Assembly: GCA_013141015.1 (NCBI GenBank)
Contig: JABFRT010000056.1
Coordinates: forward strand, 1-42,882
Direction: 5' to 3'
DNA from: Hyphomicrobium sp.
GTDB taxonomy: Bacteria > Pseudomonadota > Alphaproteobacteria > Rhizobiales > Hyphomicrobiaceae
DNA: 42,882 bases
Shown piece after piece: positions 35,468-42,882 of the stretch. The notes beneath the pieces are model-generated. The model made no database searches. It was not told the DNA's origin and worked only from the letters and a program-made list of their open reading frames with translations. The position numbers and the translations under genes were made by a program. Every line of letters starts with the position of its first letter. Positions within the stretch are counted from its first letter, which is position 1.

Positions 35468-36337
35468 ATGACTGAGTTTGACATCACAAAGCCCGGCCCG
35501 CTAATGGCAGGCAAGCGCGGCCTCGTGATGGGCGTCGCGAATGATCGCTCGATCGCCTGGGGCATTGCCCGCGCACTCGCCGGCCAGGGCGCCGAACTGG
35601 CCTTCACCTATCAGGGTGGAGCATTCGGCCGCCGCGCCCTTCCGCTTGCGCAATCGCTGGGGTCGAAAATCATCGAGGAATGCAACGTCCTCGATCTCGA
35701 CAGCGTCGATAACGTGTTCGCCAAGATCAAGCAGGAGTGGGGCGGGCTGGATTTCGTCGTCCACGCGCTCGCCTATTCCGACCCCAAGGAACTGGGCGGC
35801 CGCTACGCCGACACGACGCGCGAGAACTTCATCAACTCGATGGTCATCTCCTGCTTCTCGTTCACCGAAATCGCCAAGCGCGCCGCGGACCTGATGCCAA
35901 ACGGCGGCTCGATGATTACGCTCTCGTACGGCGGCGCAACCCGCTGGGTTCCGTCATACAACGTCATGGGCGTCGCCAAGGCAGCCCTTGAGGCCTCCGT
36001 GCGCTATCTTGCGGCCGACCTCGGGCCCCAAGGCATCCGCGTCAACGCGCTCTCAGCTGGCCCGATGCGTACATTGTCGGGTGCCGGCGTATCCGACGCG
36101 CGCGTGATCTTCAACTTCCAGCGCGAAAACTCGCCGCTGAAAAAGACTCCGACCTTGGACGATGTCGGCGGTTCGGCACTCTACCTGCTGTCGCCCATGT
36201 CAGGCGCGGTCACGGGCGAAGTCCACTTCGTCGACTGCGGTTACAATACCGTATCGATGCCGTCGCTGCAGAGCCTCAAGGAAATCGACAGCGAGGGCAA
36301 AGCGGGTGGCCGCTCCCCGTCTGAAGCGGCAGAGTAA
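35468..36337 (+). CDS. fabI: Enoyl-[acyl-carrier-protein] reductase (NADH)
   Basis: A 289-residue SDR-type enoyl-ACP reductase, the last step of the fatty acid cycle. Seen are GLVMGVANDRSIAWGIA for NADH binding, FVVHALAYSD, SYNVMGVAKAALEASVRY with the Tyr and Lys of the active site, and RVNALSAGPMRTLSGAGV. The ending GYNTVSMPS is typical. The ATG at 35468 follows AGAGG. The open frame to 35393 would add 25 unconserved residues. It is the third gene of the fabA-fabB-fabI run; the gap to fabB is 146 bases. Confidence 0.96.
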   Translation: MTEFDITKPGPLMAGKRGLVMGVANDRSIAWGIARALAGQGAELAFTYQGGAFGRRALPLAQSLGSKIIEECNVLDLDSVDNVFAKIKQEWGGLDFVVHALAYSDPKELGGRYADTTRENFINSMVISCFSFTEIAKRAADLMPNGGSMITLSYGGATRWVPSYNVMGVAKAALEASVRYLAADLGPQGIRVNALSAGPMRTLSGAGVSDARVIFNFQRENSPLKKTPTLDDVGGSALYLLSPMSGAVTGEVHFVDCGYNTVSMPSLQSLKEIDSEGKAGGRSPSEAAE

Positions 36338-36355
36338 GCGCGCGAAGGTTGTCAT

Positions 36356-36469
36356 CCCGGCATTCATTGCCGGGAACCATGTCGCCGCAAACTAGACCTA
36401 AGCGGATAACTCCCGCCTTTCTTCTAGGTACTTTTCCATTGCGCGATGTGTCCCGGGGAAAAGCCCCGG
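36356..36469. repeat. Two short perfect hairpins after fabI
   Basis: CCCGGCA-TTCAT-TGCCGGG lies at 36356-36374 and CCGGGG-AAAAG-CCCCGG at 36453-36469, in the gap between fabI and murI. Neither has a T-run. The first, with its GTCATCCCGGC opening, looks like a common alphaproteobacterial intergenic repeat. Confidence 0.5.
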
Positions 36470-36546
36470 ACTGACATTTGTTCGGCCGCTGAGTTGACGG
36501 AATCTGTCAGCCGTCGCAAACACTGCTCCATGACAACGGGGGCCCG

Positions 36547-37392
36547 ATGATTGGCGTCTTTGATTCAGGTCTTGGCGGGCTGACGGTGCTGCGCGAATTG
36601 ACGGCGCGGTTTAAGCATGCCGATTTCGTGTATCTCGCCGACCACGCTCATGTGCCCTACGGCAATCGCGCCTCCGACGAGATCGTCGACCTCACCCGCG
36701 CTTGCGTCGAAGACCTGTTCCATCGCGGCGCGCGCCTCGCACTGCTCGGGTGCAACACAGCGACAGCGGTCGCGCTACGCCGTCTGCAACAGCAGTGGTT
36801 GCCACAAAGCCGCTGGGCTGGCACCCACAACGTGCTCGGCATCGTTGCGCCGACGGTCGAAGCCGCAACGCAGACGCCGTGGGCCGTCACCTCGCCGCAG
36901 TATCCGCAGAAGTACAACACCGACACGGTCGCGGTGTTCGGCACGACGCGCACGGTCACGTCGGGCGTGTATCCGGATGAAATCCTAAAACGCTGCCCAA
37001 AAGTCACCGTCGTCCAGCAGGTCTGCTCGGAGCTTGCGGGTGCAATCGAAGACAAGCGGCCCGAGGCCGAGCTTGAAGCGCTGGTCGAGCAGGGCTGCAC
37101 GGCGCTCCTTGCTCAAACGGCGAACATGCCGCCGCACCGCGCCATTCTCGGCTGCACGCACTTTCCGCTGGTCGAACATCTATTTCGTCGCCACTTGCCG
37201 CCGTTTACGCGCATTCTTTCGCAGCCCGAGGTGGTCGCCGACAGCTTCGAGGATTATCTGGTGCGCCGCTCGCATTATCTCGACGGCAACGAAGGCGGGC
37301 GGCTAACACTCCTCACCACCGGCGACGCGGCGGACGTCAGCGCCAAGGCGCGCGTGTTCTGGTCCGATGTTGCGGCATTTTCCAAGGCGTAA
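36547..37392 (+). CDS. murI: Glutamate racemase
   Basis: A 281-residue cofactor-independent racemase that makes D-glutamate for peptidoglycan. The two catalytic Cys residues sit in LLGCNTATAVALR and LGCTHFPLVEH, and the N-terminal GVFDSGLGGLTVL has the active-site Asp and Ser. YLADHAHVPYGN is the usual substrate region. No long N-terminal extension is present, and the ATG at 36547 fits the family start. A short possible gene follows within four bases. Confidence 0.95.
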   Translation: MIGVFDSGLGGLTVLRELTARFKHADFVYLADHAHVPYGNRASDEIVDLTRACVEDLFHRGARLALLGCNTATAVALRRLQQQWLPQSRWAGTHNVLGIVAPTVEAATQTPWAVTSPQYPQKYNTDTVAVFGTTRTVTSGVYPDEILKRCPKVTVVQQVCSELAGAIEDKRPEAELEALVEQGCTALLAQTANMPPHRAILGCTHFPLVEHLFRRHLPPFTRILSQPEVVADSFEDYLVRRSHYLDGNEGGRLTLLTTGDAADVSAKARVFWSDVAAFSKA

Positions 37393-37395
37393 GCC

Positions 37396-37467
37396 ATGTG
37401 CAGCCCTGGCAAGCTGATCTCGCGCAACCCATTTATCAAAATAGCGCGTAAGCTGCGCGACGCTTAA
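37396..37467 (+). CDS. Possible 23-residue peptide before the copper ATPase gene
   Basis: An ATG four bases after the murI stop opens a 23-codon frame with the order MCSPGKLIS, NPFIKIARKL, ending RDA. It is basic and ends 16 bases before the copper ATPase start. No homology is recognised and no independent ribosome-binding site is clear. It may be chance or a leader peptide. Confidence 0.25.
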   Translation: MCSPGKLISRNPFIKIARKLRDA

Positions 37468-37483
37468 CAACAGGTGGCGTCAA

Positions 37484-39865
37484 ATGTCGGAACTGTTCAA
37501 GAAGTCGGTGTCGAAATCGGCGATGCCGGCAACGGGCACTTCAGCTGCGGCGCCAGTGGCAACCGCCATCGACCCCGTCTGTCATATGTCCGTCGATACA
37601 AGCATCGGCAAGCCGACGCATGAGTACGCCGGCACGACCTATCATTTCTGCTGTAAGGGCTGTCAGACAAAATTCGCGGCCGACCCAGAGCGCTATCTCA
37701 ATCCTCAGCCCAAAGCCGAGACACCGCCGCCGCCGAAAGGCACGATGTACACCTGCCCGATGGACCCGGAGATTGTGCAGGAGGGGCCGGGCACCTGCCC
37801 GATTTGCGGAATGGCGCTGGAGCCGATGGGCATTCCGCCACGCGAGGCGGGGCCCGATCCGGAACTCATTGATTTTCTGCATCGCTTGAAAATCGGGATC
37901 GTCTTTACAGTTCCGCTTTTCATTCTCGCGATGGGCGGGCACCTCGGGCTTCCGGTCGATAAGTGGCTCGGCGCGCGCGGCAGTCAATTTGTAGAGCTGC
38001 TTCTGGCGCTCCCTGTCATCGGCTATTGCGGCCTGCCGTTTTTCCAGCGCGGCATTGCGTCGATCAAGAACCGCGCGCCAAACATGTGGACGTTGATTAC
38101 GCTCGGCACGGGTGCAGCATTTCTGTACAGCCTTTTCGCGGTGCTGTTTCCGAATCTGTTCCCCACCGAGATGCGCGCCCATCACGGCACTGTGCCTGTC
38201 TACTTCGAAGCCGCCGCCGTCATCATTGTGCTGGTGCTGCTCGGCCAAGTGCTGGAGTTGAACGCGCGCGCGAAGACCGGCGACGCATTGCGGGCGCTGC
38301 TGAATCTGGTTCCAAAAACCGCCCTGCGCGTCTCGGCCAACGGCACGGAATCCGAAGTGCCGCTTGAGGAAATCCTGCACGGCGACCGCATCCGCATCAA
38401 GCCGGGCGCGTCTATTCCCGTCGATGGCGTCATCGATAGCGGGCATTCGGCCATCGATGAATCGTTGCTCTCCGGCGAACCGTTGCCGGTCGACAAGGGC
38501 CCGGGCGACAGCGTCACGGGCGGCACGCTCAATACGTCGGGTTCATTCGTCATGAGCGCACACGCGGTTGGCTCCGAAACGGTGCTCTCGCGCATCGTCG
38601 CGCTGGTTGCCGAAGCACAGCGCAGCCGCGCCCCGCTGCAATCACTGGCTGACCGGGTGGCGCGCTACTTTGTGCCAGCGGTCGTTGCCGTGGCGGCAAT
38701 CGCATTTCTAGCGTGGTTGCTGCTCGGGCCCTCGCCGTCGCTCGCCTACGCAGTGGTGGCCGCCGTTTCCGTGCTGATTATCGCCTGCCCGTGCGCGCTT
38801 GGGCTGGCGACGCCGATCTCGGTCATGGTCGCAACCGGCCGCGGGGCGCGCGAAGGCATCCTCATCCGTAACGCAGAAGCGCTCGAAGCGTTCGCTAAGG
38901 CCGACATGCTGGTGGTCGACAAAACCGGCACGCTCACCGAGGGCCGCCCGAAACTCACCGACATCGTTTGCAACGGCCACGACGAGATGCAGCTGCTGAC
39001 CTTGGCGGCATCTCTTGAGGCGGCGAGCGAACATCCGGTTGCAGCCGCGATTACGAACGCCGCGCGCGACCGCGGCTTGCAGCTTTCAGCTGTGCAAGGC
39101 TTCGAAGCCGTTACCGGCCAAGGTGCGCGCGGTGTCGTTTCCGGCCGGCGTATCGCGATTGGCAACGCACGATTTCTGGCTGGCCTCGGAATTGGCACTG
39201 AGCAATTCGATAGCGACGCGGCGCGCATGGCAAGCGACGGCAAAAGCCCGCTGTTTGTCGCCATCGACGGCTCGGCGGCTGGGCTTCTCGCGGTCTCCGA
39301 TCCGATCAAGCCATCCGCGCGAGACGCCGTGCATCAGTTGCAGCAGCTCGGTCTCACCATTGTCATGGCCACCGGCGACCGGCGCGAAACGGCTGCCGCC
39401 ATTGCCCGCGAACTCGGCATCACCCACGTTCACGCAGGATTGCTGCCGGACGAGAAATCGCGGCTTATTTCCGAACTCAAAGTGCGCGGCCACAAAGTGG
39501 CCTTTGCAGGCGATGGCATCAACGATGCAATTGCGCTGTCAACTGCGGATGCTGGGATCGCGATGGGCACAGGTGCCGATGTCGCGATTGAGAGCGCAGG
39601 CATCACGCTGCCCAAGGGCGATCTGCGCGGCCTTGTCAGAGCCCGCAATTTAGCGACCGCGACGGTCACCAACATCAAACAAAATCTGGCGTTCGCGTTC
39701 GGCTATAACGCGATTGGCATTCCTATTGCGGCAGGCGTTCTGTACCCGATTTTTGGGCTAATGCTATCGCCGATGATTGCCGCACTGGCGATGAGCCTGT
39801 CGTCCGTCTCTGTTATCGCCAATGCCCTCAGATTGGGGCAAAAACCTCCCGGGATTGCAACCTGA
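37484..39865 (+). CDS. copA: Copper-translocating P-type ATPase with YHS and heavy-metal-binding domains
   Basis: A 793-residue P1B ATPase that pumps Cu(I) out of the cytoplasm. The N-terminus has no HMA CxxC domain. It carries a YHS domain (DPVCHMSVD then TYHFCCKGC) and a short heavy-metal-binding domain with YTCPMDPEI and GTCPICGMALEPMG. About eight membrane helices follow. The ion site Cys435-Pro-Cys437 is in IACPCALGLATP and the phosphorylated Asp479 in VVDKTGTLTEG. SEHPVAAAI is the nucleotide-domain HP motif and AFAGDGINDAIAL the hinge. The ending matches this ATPase type. No CueR regulator or CopZ gene is adjacent. Confidence 0.93.
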   Translation: MSELFKKSVSKSAMPATGTSAAAPVATAIDPVCHMSVDTSIGKPTHEYAGTTYHFCCKGCQTKFAADPERYLNPQPKAETPPPPKGTMYTCPMDPEIVQEGPGTCPICGMALEPMGIPPREAGPDPELIDFLHRLKIGIVFTVPLFILAMGGHLGLPVDKWLGARGSQFVELLLALPVIGYCGLPFFQRGIASIKNRAPNMWTLITLGTGAAFLYSLFAVLFPNLFPTEMRAHHGTVPVYFEAAAVIIVLVLLGQVLELNARAKTGDALRALLNLVPKTALRVSANGTESEVPLEEILHGDRIRIKPGASIPVDGVIDSGHSAIDESLLSGEPLPVDKGPGDSVTGGTLNTSGSFVMSAHAVGSETVLSRIVALVAEAQRSRAPLQSLADRVARYFVPAVVAVAAIAFLAWLLLGPSPSLAYAVVAAVSVLIIACPCALGLATPISVMVATGRGAREGILIRNAEALEAFAKADMLVVDKTGTLTEGRPKLTDIVCNGHDEMQLLTLAASLEAASEHPVAAAITNAARDRGLQLSAVQGFEAVTGQGARGVVSGRRIAIGNARFLAGLGIGTEQFDSDAARMASDGKSPLFVAIDGSAAGLLAVSDPIKPSARDAVHQLQQLGLTIVMATGDRRETAAAIARELGITHVHAGLLPDEKSRLISELKVRGHKVAFAGDGINDAIALSTADAGIAMGTGADVAIESAGITLPKGDLRGLVRARNLATATVTNIKQNLAFAFGYNAIGIPIAAGVLYPIFGLMLSPMIAALAMSLSSVSVIANALRLGQKPPGIAT

Positions 39866-39983
39866 GACGCGATCCAATACGCTTCGTTCATCGGGCGGCA
39901 ATCGCAGCGCCCCCGGTTTGTCTCAAAGTCCGTGTAAGCGGACGACGTTGTGACCTTTACATTCAAACGGGAAGGAGTCGCTT

Positions 39984-40253
39984 ATGCGTATTTCTGGACT
40001 TGCACTTGGAGCCATTGCAGCACTGGCACTTTCGGCCGGCGCGAGCCTTGCAGCGCCTCTGCCAAACCTGTCGGCCATGAAGGACGGCGCGCTGGCTCAG
40101 TCGCAGATCGAAAAAACTCACGGCTGGCACCGCACGTGCCGCCGCGGCCTAAACGGTTCCCACAAGCACGTGCGCGGCGTTGGCCGCATTCAGTGCGGTA
40201 CAGCCAAGTGCTGGACCAACGCTTGGGGCTACAAGCGCTGCAAGTATTTCTAA
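39984..40253 (+). CDS. Small exported basic cysteine-containing protein
   Basis: An 89-residue protein. The ATG at 39984 has AAGGAG seven bases upstream. The first 23 residues form a clean signal peptide (LALGAIAALALSAGASLA). The mature part is basic and rich in His, Arg, Trp and Cys (GWHRTCRRGLNGSHKHV, then IQCGTAKCW and KRCKYF), with four cysteines, likely two disulfides in the periplasm. I recognise a general style of small alphaproteobacterial secreted proteins with a WHRxC pattern but no function. It has its own strong terminator. Confidence 0.82.
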   Translation: MRISGLALGAIAALALSAGASLAAPLPNLSAMKDGALAQSQIEKTHGWHRTCRRGLNGSHKHVRGVGRIQCGTAKCWTNAWGYKRCKYF

Positions 40254-40280
40254 GCGACTTGCACTTTGCATAAATAAAAG

Positions 40281-40314
40281 CGCCGCCGGATTTTTCAATC
40301 CGGCGGCGTTTTTT
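40281..40314. terminator. Strong bidirectional terminator between the small protein gene and pnp
   Basis: CGCCGCCGGAT (40281-40291) and ATCCGGCGGCG (40298-40308) form a perfect 11-bp stem with a six-base loop, followed by TTTTTT on the plus strand. On the minus strand the following bases read CTTTTATTT. It can end transcripts of the converging genes on both sides. Confidence 0.92.
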
Positions 40315-40380
40315 ATTTGGCGAACTTTTGTTTGGCGCGTGCGACTCCACTCCGTAGAGACGGCCGCAAGCGCCGGAGCA

Positions 40381-42590
40381 TTACCCTCTGCGCGGACCGC
40401 GGCCACCGCCGCCGCCACGTCCACCGCGGTCGCCACCTTCACGGCGCGGCGGGCGGCTTTCGAACACTTCTTCCGGCTCGCCTTCAGCGCGAGGAATTTC
40501 AGCGCCGGTCGTCTGGTCGACGATCTTCATCGACAACCGCGTCTTGCCGCGATCATCAAAGCCCAAGAGCTTCACGAACACTTCCTGGCCTTCCTTCACG
40601 ACTTCGCCGACAGTTGCCGGGCGGCCGTTGGAGAGCTGCGAAATATGGACGAGACCGTCCTTGGCGCCGAAGAAGTTCACGAACGCGCCGAACTCCATGA
40701 TCTTCACGATCTTGCCTTTGTAGATCGTGCCGACTTCTGGTTCTTGCGTGATGCCTTTGATGCGGGCCATTGCCTTATCAATCGACTCGCGATTTGACGA
40801 TGCGATCTTGACCGTGCCGTCGTCCGAGATGTCGATCTTGGCGCCCGATTCCGCTACGATTTCGCGGATCACCGAACCGCCGGTGCCGATCACTTCACGG
40901 ATCTTGTCGGTCGGAATCTTGATCGTTTCGATGCGCGGCGCGTGTTCGCCGAGCTCTTCACGTGCACCCGTGATTGACTTGGCCATTTCGCCGAGAATGT
41001 GCATGCGGCCGTCTGCGCCTGATGCAGCGCGACCTTCATGATCTCCTCGGTGATGCCGGTGATCTTGATGTCCATCTGCAGAGCGGTCACGCCCTTCTCG
41101 GTGCCGGCAACCTTGAAGTCCATGTCGCCGAGGTGATCTTCATCACCGAGGATGTCGGACAAAACAGCAAAGTCGTTGCCTTCCTTGATGAGGCCCATCG
41201 CGATACCCGCAACAGGGCTCTTCAACGGCACACCGGCATCCATCAATGCCAGCGAGGTGCCGCACACGGTTGCCATCGACGACGAACCGTTGGACTCGGT
41301 GATTTCCGAGACGACGCGCAGCGTGTAGGGGAAGTCTTCCTTCGCCGGCAGCATCGGACGGATAGCGCGCCAAGCGAGCTTACCGTGGCCAATTTCGCGG
41401 CGGCCGGGCGAACCCATGCGGCCGACTTCACCAACCGAGTATGGCGGGAAGTTGTAGTGCAGCAGGAAGTTTTCTTTCTTCGTGCCTTCCAAGCGCGTCG
41501 ACGTACTGTTCGTCTTCGCCGGTGCCGAGCGTCGCGACCACGAGGGCCTGCGTCTCACCGCGCGTGAACAGCGCCGAGCCATGCGTGCGCGGCAGCACAT
41601 GCACTTCCGACAAAATCGGACGGACCGTTTTGAGGTCGCGGCCATCGATACGCAGCTTGGTCTTCAAAACGTCGCCACGCATGATGTCCATTTCCAGCGC
41701 CTTGAAAGCGTCGGTCAGCAGCACCTTCTCGTTGGCATCGTCAGCGGTCAGCGTCACGCCAGCCATCACGGCCTTCTTGGCTTCGCCAACGAGATCGTTG
41801 CGCTTGGCCTTTTCCTTGGTCGAGAAGGCCTCTTTGAGCTTGGCTTCGGCGATCTTTTTCACCGCGTCGGCGTACTTGCCCTTGTCGGGGATAGCGATAT
41901 CCCACGGCTCCTTGGCGGCCTTTTCAGCGAGCTTGATGATCGCCTGGATCACTGGCTGCATGTGCTTATGGCCGAACATCACGGCGCCGAGCATCTGCTC
42001 TTCCGAAAGTTCCTTGGCTTCCGATTCAACCATCATCACGGCGTCGTGGGTGCCGGCGACGACGAGATCGAGAGCGGACTCTTTCATCTCGTCGACCATC
42101 GGGTTCAACACGAACTCGCCGTTGATCACGCCAACGCGGGCGCCGGCGATCGGCCCGAGGAACGGCAGACCCGACAACGTCAAAGCGGCAGAAGCAGCCA
42201 CCATGCCGAGAATGTCGGGATCGTTTTCGAGATCGTGCGACAACACCGTCACGACGACCTGGGTTTCGTTTTTAAAGCCTTCAACAAACAACGGGCGGAT
42301 CGGACGGTCGATCAGGCGCGAGGTCAGGGTTTCTTTTTCGGTCGGACGGCCTTCGCGCTTGAAGTAGCCGCCTGGGATTTTACCGGCGGCGTAGGTGCGC
42401 TCTTGATAGTTCACGGTGAGCGGGAAGAAATCGATGCCAGGCTTCACGGAGCGGGCGCCGACGACGGTGGCGAGCACTGTGGTCTCGCCGTACTGGGCGA
42501 GCACGGCGGCGTCTGCCTGGCGTGCGATGTGGCCGGTTTCAAGCTTCAGCTTGCGGCCACCCCAGTCATGTGGCGGCTGGCGGCGGCCAT
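40381..42590 (-). CDS. pnp: Polyribonucleotide nucleotidyltransferase, interrupted by three frame breaks
   Basis: PNPase, the 3'-to-5' phosphorolytic exoribonuclease of the RNA degradosome, about 735 residues when repaired. The first RNase PH domain contains [21 protein letters not shown]. The second has EILGDEDH-like and [19 protein letters not shown] parts, followed by the KH domain ([12 protein letters not shown]) and the S1 domain ([18 protein letters not shown]). The tail is Arg/Gly-rich ([11 protein letters not shown]). Breaks: an extra A at 41491-41492 (CTTGG should read CTGG on the coding strand), a missing C near 41013 (CAGAC should read CAGGAC), and one between 42568 and 42590 after the ATG. 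The ATG at 42590 follows a GAGAGG site, 28 bases after rpsO. Sequence errors are the simplest explanation, as the gene is highly conserved. Confidence 0.9.
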
Positions 42591-42618
42591 GAATGCCAGC
42601 CTCTCGATCAACGTCTGC

Positions 42619-42882
42619 TTAGCGGCGCAGGCCGTGCTTTTCGATGATCTTCTGGTAACGCGCGTTGTCTTTGCTCTTGACGTAGTCCAACAGCTGACGG
42701 CGCAGAGACACCATCTTCAGCAAACCGCGGCGGGAGTGGTTATCTTTCTTGTGCAGCTTGAAGTGGTCGGTCAGTTCGTTGATGCGGTGCGTCAGCACGG
42801 CGATCTGAACTTCCGGCGAACCGGTGTCATTGGCCTTGGTGGCGCTGGCTTTGATAACAGCCGTCTTCGCCCTCTTTACGAT
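42619..42882 (-). CDS. rpsO: 30S ribosomal protein S15 (5' end cut)
   Basis: The 87 visible codons give S15, which binds 16S rRNA and organises the platform of the small subunit. Visible are [40 protein letters not shown] and [18 protein letters not shown], ending IIEKHGLRR. Only about two N-terminal codons lie beyond the right edge, judging from the 89-residue family length. It is immediately upstream of pnp, the classical rpsO-pnp operon, here separated by only 28 bases. Confidence 0.95.
   Translation of the reverse strand: MVKRAKTAVIKASATKANDTGSPEVQIAVLTHRINELTDHFKLHKKDNHSRRGLLKMVSLRRQLLDYVKSKDNARYQKIIEKHGLRR

Noticed and set aside
36356-36469. Hairpins after fabI as rho-independent terminators
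   Set aside because: Strong stems but no T-run after either one.
1-42882. CRISPR array, prophage or insertion sequence
   Set aside because: No spaced direct repeats beyond the coding 42-bp units, no integrase or transposase motifs, no terminal inverted repeats seen.

Overview
The window reads as a GC-rich alphaproteobacterial chromosome segment, most likely from Hyphomicrobiales (Rhizobiales). The main reasons are an Irr-type Fur regulator beside a fabA-fabB-fabI operon, a histidine tRNA with A73 and no G-1, a PdhS/DivJ/PleC-style histidine kinase, and the general gene repertoire. No phage, transposase or CRISPR array is visible. No codon-use break strong enough to call transfer was noticed by eye.

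Bases 1-11,200 hold a surface-glycan locus. On the minus strand, reading from high to low coordinates, are a family 2 glycosyltransferase, a CMP-sugar synthetase-like protein, a D-2-hydroxyacid dehydrogenase, a short-chain dehydrogenase and the permease plus (cut) ATPase of an ABC polysaccharide exporter. Next come an SMP-30/gluconolactonase on the plus strand and a minus-strand O-acylation pair (MBOAT plus AlgJ/AlgX-like). Last are a MptE-like/DUF115 protein resembling GT42 sialyltransferases and a second GT2. Together they suggest synthesis, O-acetylation and export of a glycan carrying a CMP-activated acidic sugar. A tRNA-His closes this part.

Bases 11,900-21,900 hold a secreted coiled-coil S8 protease, an ECF sigma/anti-sigma pair, an orphan histidine kinase, and an iron(III) ABC system made of a FutA-like binding protein, an unknown Cys-rich protein and a fused permease, with no ATPase. 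An Irr-type (ICE-like) operator candidate precedes the binding protein. A secreted M15 peptidase follows.

Bases 22,200-32,700 are mostly metabolic: glpD, a fused DUF4212-sodium/solute symporter, a PCu(A)C copper chaperone, coaBC-dut, cysK-moeB, a glyoxylate reductase-like dehydrogenase and an SH3 envelope protein. Bases 32,700-42,882 carry irr, fabA-fabB-fabI, murI, a copper P-type ATPase, a small secreted protein, and pnp-rpsO at the edge.

At least five reading-frame breaks occur (SMP-30, MBOAT, three in pnp). Those that can be resolved look like single-base homopolymer differences, so sequencing or assembly error is the simplest explanation. Start coordinates were chosen from ribosome-binding sites, overlaps and family lengths. 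All functional calls come from reading motifs by eye, without database searches.
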